This document shows, in pieces, positions 19,770 through 30,523 of a stretch of 64,000 nucleotides of DNA. The DNA is from Gongronella butleri (Eukaryota; Mucoromycota; Mucoromycetes; Mucorales; Cunninghamellaceae). Positions within the stretch are counted from its first letter, which is position 1. The number at the start of each line of letters is the position of its first letter. The notes below the pieces were generated by a model, which ran no database searches, was not told the origin of the DNA, and saw only the letters and a program-made list of their open reading frames with translations. The stretch spans positions 310,001 to 374,000 of the forward strand of contig JAIWZP010000021.1 of the NCBI GenBank assembly GCA_025201375.1, given 5' to 3'. The position numbers and the translations under genes are program-made.

Positions 19770-22736
19770 CTAAGACGGCGGTGGCGCGTGGTGGGGGTCA
19801 TATGGCGGTCGATGCTGGTAAGGCGGACGATGCTGCTGATACTGCTGGTGATGTTGATACTGCTGATACTGTTCGTGCTGCGGATGCCTCTGGTGCTGCT
19901 GGTGCTGCTGGTGCTGTTGTGGGTGCGGATAATGCTGCTGATGCTGCTGATGCTGCTGATATTGCAATTGTTGTTGATAGTGCCATTGCTGTTGCTGGTG
20001 CATCTGCTGCGGCGGCAGCTGGTGGTGATGCTGCATCTGTGGCGGGTGCTGATGATGATGCTGCGGCTGTGGCTGTGGCTGTGGCTGCTGGTAAGGTCCA
20101 TCTACACAATAACAACAAAAAACACGCGCAATTTGTGAGCATTCTCCCAATTGAGGACGATCTGCAGCAAAAACAACTTACCATTGACAGGGAACACCGA
20201 GAGGGAAGCCTCCATTGGCTGCTGGCTGATGGGGCTCAGTGTCACGGGCGAGGATGATCCGGTCAAATCTTTGGATGCGCAATAAAAACAACAAAAAAGC
20301 GAGGATGAGCTATGAAATGGACACGCGTCGCGCCCCTTTTTTTTTTTTTTTTTTTTTTTTTTACCATGGACGGATGAGCCAGCATCAGCAGGAATGACGT
20401 CGGGTGAGGAAGAAGAAGTGGAGGTAGTCGCGGCTGCTGACTCGGCGGCGGCTGATGCGGCGGCGGCGGCAGCAGCCGTGTCTGCGGTCTTGACGGATGA
20501 TTTTCGTCGTTTGGCATCGCGTTCCTCCTTTTCCTTCTTTTTCTCCAATTGGCGTCGCAGACGTTCTTCTTGTGCCTGCTTGCGCTCCTTTTCCTTTTGT
20601 TGTTTGATGACGTCCTTTTCGTGTTGTTTTTCTAATTGAAAAAAAGGCACGAGCATGAGATGACATTCGTTTTCACGTCTCTAATTTGTTGCTTACGTTT
20701 TTCGCCCTCCTCAATGGCCTTGATATTGTTTTCTTGAAGAATGGTGGCATCTGTGAAATCGAGCATTTGGACGCGCGAGCGTTTGACGAAGCCACGCGGC
20801 ACGTCGCCTTGAGCCGTGGCGGCGCCAGCCTGTGTGTCTGCGACGGCTGCTGTGGCGGTTTGCGCAGCGGCGTGGGCGGCAATGGGTGGGCGAGGGGGCG
20901 GGCGGCCGCCTGACGCACCCATGCCTGGTGGTGGTGGTGGTGGATGAGCTGGATGTGCTGCGCCAGGTGGGCGCTGGAAACGTGCGGGGCCCGAGGGACG
21001 CAAGAAGCTCGGGCGCGGCATGCCATCCGATGGTTTGCGCATCATGGGTCTCTGGATGAACAGGCTGGATCCCGAGGGTTGGCGCTGTGGGCGGATGCCA
21101 CCGGGCTGGCCAGGCGCAAATCCCGGGCGCATGGGCCGCTGCTGCAAGGGGTCGGTAGCCGAAGCGGCACTGGCCAAAGAGGGGGCGGTGGGCGGGATCA
21201 CGTTGGGTGGGAACGATGTTTGCGTAGGCGAGGTCATCATCGTGGGCTGTTCCTCGTCCCGGATTAGCGCATCAAACCTGGCGTGGCGGCTTTTGTGCGA
21301 AATCAGGTCCGCGTCGTCCGCAGAAAGATGGAAATGGCGCGTCAGGGATGGCTGGTACGACCGGAACGCCTCGTTTGCAAATGCAATGTCTGGCTGCGCC
21401 TCATGCATTGTCACCATCATTTCATTTGTATGGAACCCAAAGCCCTCGTCGCGCACTATGATAAAAAGGCGAGAGAAAACAGAATCAGTTGCGTCACGTT
21501 TCCTTTTTTCATCTTTTTTTTTTCTTTTTTTTCCCTTTTTTTTTTTTTAACTTACCGACTTGGCCAATGTGGTCAATGAGGGGTTTGACATCGTCGGACC
21601 AATGGTGCATGTCGAGGTTCCAGCGCCGTGTCTTTGGATAGTCTTGCAGGATGAAGCCAATGATGCGGATCCATTCGTCATTGTCAGAACAGGCAGTCTT
21701 GATGATCTACAATCATATAAAAGAACAAAAAGGGAGTGTATCAGTGACAAATCTGCGGGGAAGCATATTTCAAGGATGTTAAAAAAGTGAGAAAAGGATG
21801 ATCACGTTGCCTCGGGTGCTCAATGTCTCCATGTTGTCACGATTTTGCCTCATTCTCTCGCATTGTTGTCGCCTCTCTCTCTCTCTCTCTTTCTCTTTCT
21901 CTTTTTCTCTTTTCTCTCTCTGCAGACACGCACACACCCCGCACGCGTGAGCAAGACCATTTTCAAGCCCGTCAGGGCATGCATGCATCCATTCAGCTCC
22001 ACAAACACACGTGGAATGACGACATGGAAGGGAGACTGGATACATTGGGTGCAAGGCGTGATCGCGTGCTGAGCAACACGCGTCTCTAGACATGATACAA
22101 ACAAGGATCGCGGACTCTCCTTTATTAAATGACGACGAGGGCATCTAAAAGGTGGGCACGCGCACGCAACACTTCCATTTTTTTTCTCGCACCCTCACAT
22201 TTCCACACACACATACACAACACGAACAAAAGTCCATCGCTAATCGTGCGCGCGCGTGCGTGGCGCGCCTTTTTTCATCTGCATCGAGCCATTGCCACTC
22301 CTCCATCGCTTTTTCCCCACGCGCACGCGCACGCGCGTGGTGCCAATCACTAATCACCAATCACTAATCCAATTGCCATCACCTCGTAGTCCTGCGCCTC
22401 GCCTACGGCCACCTTGGTCGAAACACTGGTCGAGAGCAAGAAAAACAGAGGCTGAAGGCCGTGTCGCCTATCCTACAAAAGGGTGTGTGTGGGGGAAAAA
22501 AGACTTACCTTTGTGACAGACGCCTGCATAGCCGCCAGATCGGCCTTGCGGATATAGAAGAGAGCAAAGAGAATCCCCATTTTGATCTGTTTTGAGAATG
22601 TGTTGAATTGCGACGCAATTGAGTTGAGCGAGTCTTCGGATAATTCCTGCGCCACAGCCGACGAGTGCCAGCCGGGACGAGCAAATTCTTCAAAGAGCCA
22701 CGCTTGGAGCGTATCAGACGACGTCCTTTCGTTCAT
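19770..22736 (-). CDS. NELF-A-like transcription elongation factor subunit
   Basis: Six exons, about 610 residues. ATG 22736, stop 19770. Residues 1-~170 form the helical NELF-A N-domain: LNSIASQFNTFSKQIKMGIL, ADLAAMQASVTKI, then IKTACSDNDEWIRIIGFIL and DYPKTRRWNLD. Next come a histidine-free linker with HFHLSADDADLISHKSRHARF, a Pro-rich stretch (APPPPPPGMG-like), and the conserved RSRVQMLDFTDATILQE motif followed by EEGEKRKQQIRD, matching the short basic RGVKLLDI-type motif of animal NELF-A. Then a charged coiled coil (KQAQEERLRRQLEKKKEKEE), poly-Ala/Ser, and a Gln/His-rich tail. In animals NELF-A holds Pol II at promoter-proximal pauses; that role here is inference. The first intron (about 21,707-22,509) is unusually long at ~800 nt. 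Orthology is likely but not proven. Confidence 0.72.
21870..21925. repeat. CT microsatellite in the first NELF-A-like intron
   Basis: A run of CTCTCTCTCTCT followed by TTTCTCTTTCTC units. The same long intron also has alternating CACACA and GCGCACGCGCACGCGCG tracts at 22,200-22,340. Confidence 0.8.
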
Positions 22737-22963
22737 AGGGAGCAAAGGAACAAGGGGGGGAAGGGACGCAGGCGCGAAAACCAAAAAAGAAAAAAAAAGA
22801 AAAAAAAAACTGAAAAAAAAAGAGACAAAGGGAGGAGCGGCCAGATTGGACCGCCTTTTTATATTTTTTTTTTTCTCTTGGTCGGAAAATGGATCACATG
22901 GTCTTTGCCAAACCTGGCCAAGGCCTTGCGACACACAATGGCTTTTTTTTCGCTCTTTCTCTC

Positions 22964-23008
<45 letters not shown>

Positions 23009-23046
23009 CGCGATTTCTCTTTTTATTTTTATGTTTTTCTTCTCTA
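22737..23046. other. Intergenic spacer with ~40-nt A-run
   Basis: Separates the NELF-A-like start from the F-box gene's 3' end. A continuous A-run of about 40 nt lies at 22,968-23,007; no gene was found. Confidence 0.6.
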
Positions 23047-24534
23047 TTATTGCGCATTCCAATTGTCAAAGCCTTTGACGACACAGATCTGATTAATGGG
23101 ATCGAATGCACTGATGCCGCGCTGCTGGACTTGGGCGCATGGCACGACAAATGGCTGGAGCTGCGGCCACGATGGCAAAAATTGCCATGCGGCGAGCGAC
23201 GATTGCGCATTGATTGATTCGTGATCATAGGCGCGTGCCAGGTCGTTTGGCACCTCGGTTTGCACCGCGTTTGGCTGCCACGGCGAGGAAATGGATGAAG
23301 AAGAAGCGATGGATGACGACGAGAGGGAATTGGTGAGTGGTGGTGGAGGTAATGCGACGTGGTGAAGCAAGACATGTGCCAGGCGCGGTGCCTGGACAAT
23401 GGCAGCCACAGTATCCGGGTGGAGCAACAATTGTTGTGCGGACAAATGCAAAAATGCGAGTGACGCGGGTAGCTTTGCAAGCCATTGATGGACTTGGGCG
23501 GCAGGTAAGGCGCATGGCAATCTTTGTTGCGCGTCGTTTGTCTGGTAGCGGAAAGCGAGCGACATGAAAGCGAGACGCGACAGGGACGCGAGCGCATTGA
23601 GGGCAGTGATGATTCGTGTGGGTTGCTGCTCATGCAGCGATAAGGTGACCCTTTCGAGGTGTGGCGATCCATTGACGAGGCATTGGACGAGGTCGAGGCT
23701 CAGGGAATCGGAAAGCGCGATGCGTGTCAATGCCGGCAGATTGGCGAGCAGGCTGGTATAGAGAAAAGCGGGTATCATGGTCACTGCGCGGCTGGCGAGA
23801 TACGCAGAGGTCAAGCTGTTGCGCCGCGGGGTATTTGTGTCGTCCATGGCATTCACAGGCTCGAGCCACACGCTTTGCAAGTGCAACGATTGCAATTTTG
23901 AACGCGATTTGTGCAAAATCGCCAAAAGCGTGCCTGGCTTGATGGAACACGACACGAGCGTGAGTGATTCGAGCGCGCGGTCGTGGATAACAAGCGACCC
24001 AAAGTCGTCGAATGTGTCGCGGCAATTGTCGAGGTACAATTCCGTCAGCATGGCGCAGTGTTGTGCAAAATAGGCAAGTCCATAATGTTCACATCTTGGC
24101 TTTGGATGGAAATCCATGCGCAATGCACGCAAATTGGCAACGAGGCAAGCCATCAATGCCGAATTCGCCAGGTTGTAATGCGGGCTGGTGGAAAGATCTC
24201 TGGACAACGACCGCACGTACCACCCCAATGGCTGGTCGTCATGCTGCTTGAGCGCCGACGGCTCCCGCAAAATATCAGTGGCAATCAGAGACTGTGTCGT
24301 GGACGGCTGCGTCGATGCCTCGGGCAAGATAAACTCCTTATCTCGCCACAGATACGGCAGACAAAGCACATATAACTTGCGACACGTCAGCGCCAATGCC
24401 TGCAAATGCGTGCTACTGTGCTCGGGATATGGCCAACTTAGCAACGTGTTCTTGGGGTGCTTGACAATACACGACCCCACGTTGACCACGTGATCGAGGA
24501 TTTCATCCGGCAAGTCGAGAAGGCGACAAGTCAT
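23047..24534 (-). CDS. F-box protein with degenerate leucine-rich repeats
   Basis: A single exon of 495 residues. ATG 24534 is chosen because the F-box begins at once: LLDLPDEILDHVVNVG (residues ~5-20), then ALTCRKLYVLCLPYLWRD, the second F-box helix pair. The rest is leucine-rich with LRR-like spacing (LTELYLDNC, ALESLTLVSCSI, KLQSLHLQSVWL, HLERVTLSLHE, LAFLHLSAQQ). By family it would be the substrate receptor of an SCF ubiquitin ligase, binding Skp1 through the F-box; its substrate is unknown. A Ser-rich stretch lies near residue 430. An in-frame upstream ATG would add a hydrophobic leader of poly-T-coded residues and is judged untranslated. Lack of introns is unusual next to its neighbours. 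Confidence 0.85.
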   Translation of the reverse strand: MTCRLLDLPDEILDHVVNVGSCIVKHPKNTLLSWPYPEHSSTHLQALALTCRKLYVLCLPYLWRDKEFILPEASTQPSTTQSLIATDILREPSALKQHDDQPLGWYVRSLSRDLSTSPHYNLANSALMACLVANLRALRMDFHPKPRCEHYGLAYFAQHCAMLTELYLDNCRDTFDDFGSLVIHDRALESLTLVSCSIKPGTLLAILHKSRSKLQSLHLQSVWLEPVNAMDDTNTPRRNSLTSAYLASRAVTMIPAFLYTSLLANLPALTRIALSDSLSLDLVQCLVNGSPHLERVTLSLHEQQPTRIITALNALASLSRLAFMSLAFRYQTNDAQQRLPCALPAAQVHQWLAKLPASLAFLHLSAQQLLLHPDTVAAIVQAPRLAHVLLHHVALPPPPLTNSLSSSSIASSSSISSPWQPNAVQTEVPNDLARAYDHESINAQSSLAAWQFLPSWPQLQPFVVPCAQVQQRGISAFDPINQICVVKGFDNWNAQ

Positions 24535-24867
24535 AAAATAAAAAATAAAAAAATTAAAAAGTCGGGAAAAGGGGGATGGGCAAGTAAAAGAACAAGACAA
24601 AGAAAGAGGAAAAAGAAAGGAAACCTATTAAAAAAAAAAAAAAAAGACCCGGTTCAGAAAAAAAAGGGGGGATGCATGAATCGCAAAGGTGGGTGGGAAT
24701 TTTTTTTTTTTTTGCGCTTTTTTCACAGCTGATGCCATGCATGGCGGTCCCCATGACAATCCCCCCCTTCCCAATGCGTCACGCCATTCAAAGTGTCCAT
24801 CGACTCATCTTTTTTATATATGCAATGGTGGAAGAAAAAAAAAAGACAATCTAATAAATTATTAATG
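24535..24867. other. Spacer between F-box and STE14 genes
   Basis: No gene. It holds A- and T-runs (24,630-24,645, 24,700-24,712) and the T-rich sense leader of the F-box gene. Confidence 0.5.
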
Positions 24868-26012
24868 TTAATCTATAAGCGGTAACAATGTGGGTGTCTT
24901 GTTTTTGTATTGAGTCCATTCGTCGCCAAAGAAACGCAAAAGCGTGTACTCTTCATAGGCGATTCTCTCTTTGAAAAAGCGGTGTAAATAAAACACAAAG
25001 AGCAAGAGGCAGATGGGATTGAAGAGCAGGCATTGGACACCGAGCGCCCACCAATAAAAGCCAAAATACGACGGGTGTCTCATCACGCTGTAGATGCCGT
25101 GGACAACGAGCTGATGCTCCGGCGCCTTGAAATCCACAATGCGGTGCGAGAAATTGCCCTTGGCCGACATCATGGCCGTCGTGCGCGCCGCTTGGCCCAC
25201 AATCACCAGCAAAAGTCCCAATCCATTGATCAAACCAAACGGCCGCCAGCTGGGGAAAAAGTAGCTCTCAATGGCAAACTCCAAAAACGACGCCGCGTGC
25301 GCCGCGTGGTAATGCGCGCTGTGGTTGATCAGGTAGGCTACCCAATAAAAAGAAAAAAATCATGAATTTTTTTCTCAAATCTCTCCAATGCCCCCCTCCC
25401 ATCGCTTGCCAATATCTCTCCATCTCAATCCCTCACCATCGCCTCCAATTCCTCACAATTGTGCCCCAATGCCTCTCAAATCACCCCCAATGCTCTTCCA
25501 ATTGCTTCCAATCGCTTCCAATGCCTCTCCATTGCCTCCAATTCCTTTCCAGCGTCTTCAATTCCACACCATCGCCTCCAATTCCTCACCATCGCCTCTC
25601 CACAATGGCTTCCAATACCCTCTCAATCGCTCCCAAAATGCTTACAGTCGAGGGTCAGCTTGCGAGGGTTGTACAGGGCAGTGGCGAGGTATTCTAAAAA
25701 GTGGAAGAGAGCGAGGGCGCAAAGGAAATAGGGCAATTGAGGCTGCTCGGTGGCGACTTTGACGGCGTAAACGAGGCCGCCACCACAAAGTGTGCCGAGA
25801 AGAAAGCCATAGACCGAGATGTTTTGTGGTGTGTTCTCGCCGTCTAGCAACTTGCCATAGGTGCGCTTTTGCTGCTCTTGGAAGCCCAGGAACTCGTGAT
25901 ACGCCGTCAATTCTTCGATATCCGCGCGATTTGGCGACGTGCGTATCACATTGATACGACTGCGCGCCGAATCGGGCTCTTCTGTCGACGTACGCGCTTC
26001 CGTGCCGGTCAT
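24868..26012 (-). CDS. STE14: Protein-S-isoprenylcysteine O-methyltransferase (ICMT)
   Basis: Two exons, 25646-26012 and 24868-25337, give 278 residues. ICMT methylates the C-terminal prenylcysteine of CaaX proteins such as Ras and fungal mating pheromones in the ER membrane, using S-adenosylmethionine. Sequence marks: several membrane helices (SVYGFLLGTLCGGGLVYAV, CALALFHFLEYLATALYNP), HSAHYHAAHAASFLEFAIE, and the catalytic block GNFSHRIV, HQLVVHGIYSVMRHPSYFGF and KERIAYEEYTLLRFFGDEW. The RHPSYFG and E-E-L-F-G-W segments are family-diagnostic. The length is near the family norm once the ~50-residue hydrophilic N-terminus is allowed for. The single intron is full of a degenerate repeat. The gene is divergent from IST1 with only 158 bp between the start codons. 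Confidence 0.95.
25338..25645. repeat. Degenerate ~20-bp tandem repeat inside the STE14 intron
   Basis: Units of the type CCAATTCCTCACCATCGCCT recur with variation across 25,385-25,630 (CCAATGCCTCTC, CCATTGCCTCCAATTCC, CCAATCGCTTCC). The array is plus-strand pyrimidine-rich, so the intron transcript is purine-rich. Splice sites lie just outside. Confidence 0.75.
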
Positions 26013-26170
26013 ACAAAGGGAAAAAAACGAAAGAGAAAAGAGAAGAAAGAAAAAAAAAGTGCCTTTTTCCCCGCTTTTTCTTCTCTTTTTACTGTTTCTT
26101 GGCTTTTTTCCCCCTCTTTTCCTCTCCCCTTTTCTCCCCGCCGCTCCCCAAACACCCTTTTTTTGATACC
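26013..26170. promoter_or_regulatory. Short bidirectional promoter between STE14 and IST1
   Basis: 158 bp between divergent start codons. A purine-rich half (GAAAGAGAAAAGAGAAGAAAG) is followed by a pyrimidine-rich half (CCCCTCTTTTCCTCTCCCC), so each gene has a T/C-rich sense leader, as most genes in the window do. No TATA box is obvious. Confidence 0.55.
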
Positions 26171-27482
26171 ATGTATAATGCGACGCGTCTCAAGGTGCAG
26201 CTAAAGCTAGCTATCAAGCGACTCAAGATGCTGCAGGAGAAGAAACAGTCGTTGGGTCAGCATCAGCGCCGAGAAATCGCCATGCTGCTTGACAAGGGCA
26301 AGGTCGAGAGCGCTCGTATCCGCGTCGAGCATATCATCCGCGACGACTTGCTGATAGAAGCCATGGAAATCATGGAACTCTTTTGTGATATCCTTCTTGC
26401 GCGCTTTGGTCTCCTGGAGCAATACAAGTATGCCTTTTATTCTTGCCCTTTCGATGGCCAATGGGGCAAACGAGCATGGAACATTGCCCTGGACTCCATC
26501 CAATCGCCATTGACGCGCTTTTTCACACTTTTTCTTTTTTTTTTCTCTTTTTTTTTCTTTTTTTTCTTTTTTTTTTAGAGATTGCGACCCTGGCATTGCC
26601 GAGGCCGTCAATACCATCATCTGGGCGTCGCCACGATTAGGCGAAGCAAAAGAATTGGCGCCGGTATGGCTGAAACAGAGGCGAAAATCACGCGCATCTC
26701 GACATACGCAGTCGCGTGCACGTCCAAATGCTCATTTTTTTTAATTTTCGTCAGGTACGTGATCAATTGGCGGCCAAATTTGGCAAAGAGTTCACGCTGG
26801 CGGCGATGGAGAATGAGAATGATGTGGTCAGCGCGCGCGTGTACAGCAAGTTGCAAGTCAATGCGCCCGATCCGTTCCTTGTGGAGCGTTATTTGGAAGA
26901 AATTGCCAAAGGATACCATGTGCAGTGGCTGTCGGATCGATTGGAACACGATGTGGCTGGCAGCGACGACGAGGACGATGACGATGAGGGCGGCCAGCGC
27001 GAATTGGCCCAATTGGAGGCAGAGGCCGAAGAGGTAACGTCATATTAGCAGGGCAAAAAGAGAGAGACAATGGGGACACACTCTTTTGCTCACGTGCATT
27101 GTTTTTTTTTTTTTTTTGTGTGTGTGTATGTGTTTGTCGTGGATTAGATGGAAGCCCCTGATTTGGAGCCTCCTTTGCTGGCAACACCCAAAATCAATGA
27201 TGTAAGAGAGACGGCAACACAATGCGCGCGCCCTTTAGTGTTTTTGTGCGTGTGCATGAAATGGAGCGGGCGCCAATTGGCCTCACTCACCCCTCCCTTT
27301 TTTTTTTTATTGCATTTATTACATGTTAGGCTGCGCCGCTGGATCTCCCGTCTATTCCAAGCAACATCCCGCCTATGAAAAAGACCGGCACACCTACGGC
27401 TCCGGCCTCAACCAAGAGCGACAAGGCGCAAGATGATTTTGATGCACTAGCAAAGCGCTTGGAAGCACTGAAACGCCGATGA
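26171..27482 (+). CDS. IST1: IST1, ESCRT-III-associated regulator
   Basis: Five exons, about 285 residues, ATG 26171, stop 27480-27482. The N-terminal ESCRT-III-like helical core reads LKVQLKLAIKRLKMLQEKK, REIAMLLDKGKVESARIRVE, then LIEAMEIMELFCDILLARF and GIAEAVNTIIWASPR, RDQLAAKFGKEF, the classic IST1 order. An acidic linker (GSDDEDDDDEGG) precedes a Pro-rich region and a C-terminal DDFDALAKRLEALKRR helix, which is a MIM1-type motif for binding MIT domains of Vps4 and LIP5. By family it regulates Vps4 in endosomal sorting and abscission. Splice phases close at every junction (EQYK|DCDP, ELAP|VRDQ, EAEE|MEAP, IND|AAPL). Confidence 0.95.
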
Positions 27483-27645
27483 AAAAAAAAAGAAATCATG
27501 AAGACTGAATAAAAATTGGCTGATTTTTTTTTTTCAATTTGGCGGCTTTTTCTTTTTTTTTTTTTACTCTTTCTGTCTTTTTTCCTCTTCTTTCCTTTGC
27601 CCCTTCTTGTAGATTCGCTTTGCCACTCGTTTCCTCATAATTATC

Positions 27646-30287
27646 ATGAACGAAGCCCAGGCAAGCACCTCGACCAACGAAAAGGACAAAAAAGTCGACA
27701 CGCCGTCACCACCGTCTCCTGCTCCATCTCCCGAATTTGTCGCCACGTCCAAAGCCCTGATCAAGAAGCTGCTGCAGCTACCGTCCGCCAGGCTCGATGC
27801 CAAAATTGTCAGTGTTTTGCTGCTGGACGGTAAAATAATAATAACAATAATAACAAAGCGAGCCATTGAAGGGCGTGCATGAAGAGAGGGGTGGGCAATC
27901 ATTGAATGGGGAGGATGCATGAAGAAGCGTGTGTGCGTGTGCAGCGTTTTTGGTCGACTGATGCCACGTGATTTGCCCTTGTTTTACCCTTTTTTGCTCA
28001 TTTTCTTTTGTTTCCAGGCATGATCGACCTTTTGATGGAGCACATCACGCGGATGGACGAGCCGATGGCGCGCGAGGATTACGAGGGCCAGCCATTGGCG
28101 CGCCTGATCGAGTGGGCCGCGCATGCGCGTGATCGTGACGACCTCGAGGCCATGAAACGATCGTATCACGCCATGGAGATCCTCTGCGGCACATCTGCCA
28201 ACCACTTTTGGATCCAAGATACCAAATGCCACGACATTTGTAAATTTGGAACGACCAGAAAGAGGAGCAAGCGCGGGAAATCTAACTTTTTTCGGTTTAT
28301 GCATTTTTTTTTTTTTACGCCAGTGCGCCTCCTGTTCCACGTCTTTTTCCCCACGTCGCACGGCAACTTTTATCACTTCAACAAGATTTTGCAACATTTC
28401 TTACGCCGTCATCCTTGTGATACCCTGGACTTTATTTTCGCGCCGCAAAACGACGCGGTCCTCTTTTACGACTATATGCTACCCTACATGACCGAGCCAC
28501 CCATCATGGACACGATTCTCAGCCTGCTCTTTGTCAATGACATCAACGATGCTACGCGCGAAAGGCGCGAACAGGCACACCAGCTGCTGTCCACGCGCCT
28601 GATCACATGGCTGCTGCGCGCCATTGATACGTCCCCGGACCCCGCCTATGCCCTCACGGCCGCTGAGCTGCTGCTGCGCATCATCGACGAGTGTGCAAAA
28701 ATCAACAATGGCCACCACCTTGTTGCCGTCTTTTTGCACCCCGACAAAGGCGGCAGAACCATGATGAATGCTATTGTCAAGGTAAAAAAAAAAAAAAAAA
28801 AAAAAAAAACAGGAAATCAAGCGATCAATGGGGTTCAATGAGCTCATCCAATGCATGTGTTTAGCTTGTTGTCGGCCAAAAACCATCTAGTCAGAGGCAA
28901 TGCATGATCAAAATCCTGCACAGCTTGGTGCAATGGTAAAAAATTTAAAAAAAGCGACAATGTGTCAAAAACGTGTTTTTATGCTTATTTTCATTCTTTT
29001 TTTTCGTGCAGCGGCACTCTAGTGACACGCACTGCCATTGCGTCGCAACCGGTACATGGCCCACTTCATGAAGTGTCGCTGCGATGCCAAGAAATGCTGA
29101 CACCATACATTGCTGCGCTGTGTTCCGTGATTGCGCATGATCATGCGGACGTGTCATCAAAGCAGTAGGTGGATCGAGCGCGTCATGGTGCCCATGTGAA
29201 CTTGATTTTGACTTTTTGTTTTGCAGGTTGCCATTGACGGTGTCGGACATGGATCTGCTCGATACAATATACGCGCTGCTGGGCATCGCGCCAACGTCCC
29301 TGATTGACAAGATCCCGACGCAATTCTGGCGCATTGTTGTCAATTCATTCTTTGAGAAAAAAACAAGCACCATCTACCACACCATGTTTTTCCGTTTGAT
29401 CTACCTCGCCGTCAGTCTACAACACGATCCACTTATTGTTGTCTTGATTCGCCGCCAGAAACTCATCACACGCATGATTGACCTCTACGAAGACAAAATG
29501 GAGGCAACTGGTAAGAACGACGCGCTCCTTGAAAAGAAATGCGACTGACGCGCTTTCTTTGCGTTCTTAGACGTGCGCGGCTTCATTTTGCTCATTCTCA
29601 ATTACCTGAGGCTCATGACGGACGCCGAGAAGACTGGCGTGCTTCATCGCATTGTCTCTAGTCACCCTCGCTTTGTAGAATTTCTGCCCACCTTGAGGTA
29701 AATGACAAAGTTTACAGAAAAAATTCATTTCTGATGATTTTGCTTTAGGTCAGAGACCATGGCGCAGCTTCAATTCAAGTACAAATGGAACCTGAGCTCG
29801 TCGCCACGACCGCCAATCTATCTGGGCCCGTGCCCGCCCATCCGACCGTCGCAATTCGCATCGTACACACCCACACTGCAATTGACCGGCGGCGACCACG
29901 ACGTCAGTGGCATTGATCTTGGCAGCGACTGTAAGTTGGCCCCTCTCTTTCTCTCAGAAAGTCCACGTTCCAAACAACCTTGCCACGAACCCCCCCTTTT
30001 TTTTCTCTCTTTCTTGCGTTTCACGTGTTTCTTACCCTTTCCCCCCCCCCTTTTTTTTGATGCTAGTTGCCTACTGCTTGGGCTTTGACCATGCCAAGGG
30101 TGAGGGTTATGAGACGCCTCGGGCGAATTTGTCGCGCCGTGCGTCCCTGCGGTCGCATTCGTCGTCCGAGAGCCTGACAAGCCTAAATGAGGATGCCACA
30201 GCGCATTTCTGGTGGGGCGAGAGCCTGACAGCCAACGATCCAGAGGACGACAAGAAAAAGAGCAAGCTCAAGAAGGGCAAAGCATAG
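27646..30287 (+). CDS. SAPS-family (SIT4/PP6-associated) phosphatase regulatory subunit, divergent
   Basis: A multi-exon gene of about 560 residues, ATG 27646, stop 30285-30287. It is an all-helical, armadillo-like protein: LIKKLLQLPSARLDAKIVSV, FYHFNKILQHFLRRHPCDTL, FIFAPQNDAVLFYDYMLPYM, EPPIMDTILSLLF, TRLITWLLRAID, AELLLRIIDECA, DTIYALLGIAP, IPTQFWRIVVNSFF, FFRLIYLAVSLQ. The order (filament of helices, then 'hold the line' segment before IMD-ILSLL) matches the SAPS domain of Sap155/Sap190/PPP6R subunits, which target Sit4/PP6. The C-terminus is short: Ser-rich (SRRASLRSHSSSES) and Lys-rich (DDKKKSKLKKGK). It is smaller and more divergent than typical SAPS proteins, so the family call is moderate. 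A GT-A(25) intron starts at 28782. It lies 163 bp after IST1 and 236 bp before NOT4, both on the same strand. Confidence 0.6.
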
Positions 30288-30523
30288 AATCCCATCATGC
30301 CCCCCTTGAATAAATGCGCGTTTTTCTCCCTTAAAACGCTTTAATGCGGGTCGTTTTAACTTTTTGGACGGGAAAAAAATGAGCAATGGTTGGCGGCGGC
30401 CTTTGAAAAATCTTTCGATCACCTTCGGTACACTCGCATGCAGAAAACACACTCTTTCTTTCTTCCTTTTACTTTCTTTTTCTTTGTGTAGACTACGTTT
30501 CCCCCGTTTTTTCACTTTTTACC

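Noticed and set aside
19745..20257. Ala/Asp-rich 170-residue plus-strand frame
   Set aside because: It is the reverse complement of the Gln/His-rich tail of the NELF-A-like gene, where CAG/CAC repeats leave all frames open.
22473..23672. 399-residue minus-strand open frame
   Set aside because: It overlaps the F-box gene in another frame and the NELF-A-like first exon, and is stitched through poly-A/T runs; no family resemblance.
25362..25697. Pro/Ser/Leu-rich frames across the STE14 intron
   Set aside because: They are open because of the tandem repeat; STE14 splicing across them is well supported by protein continuity.
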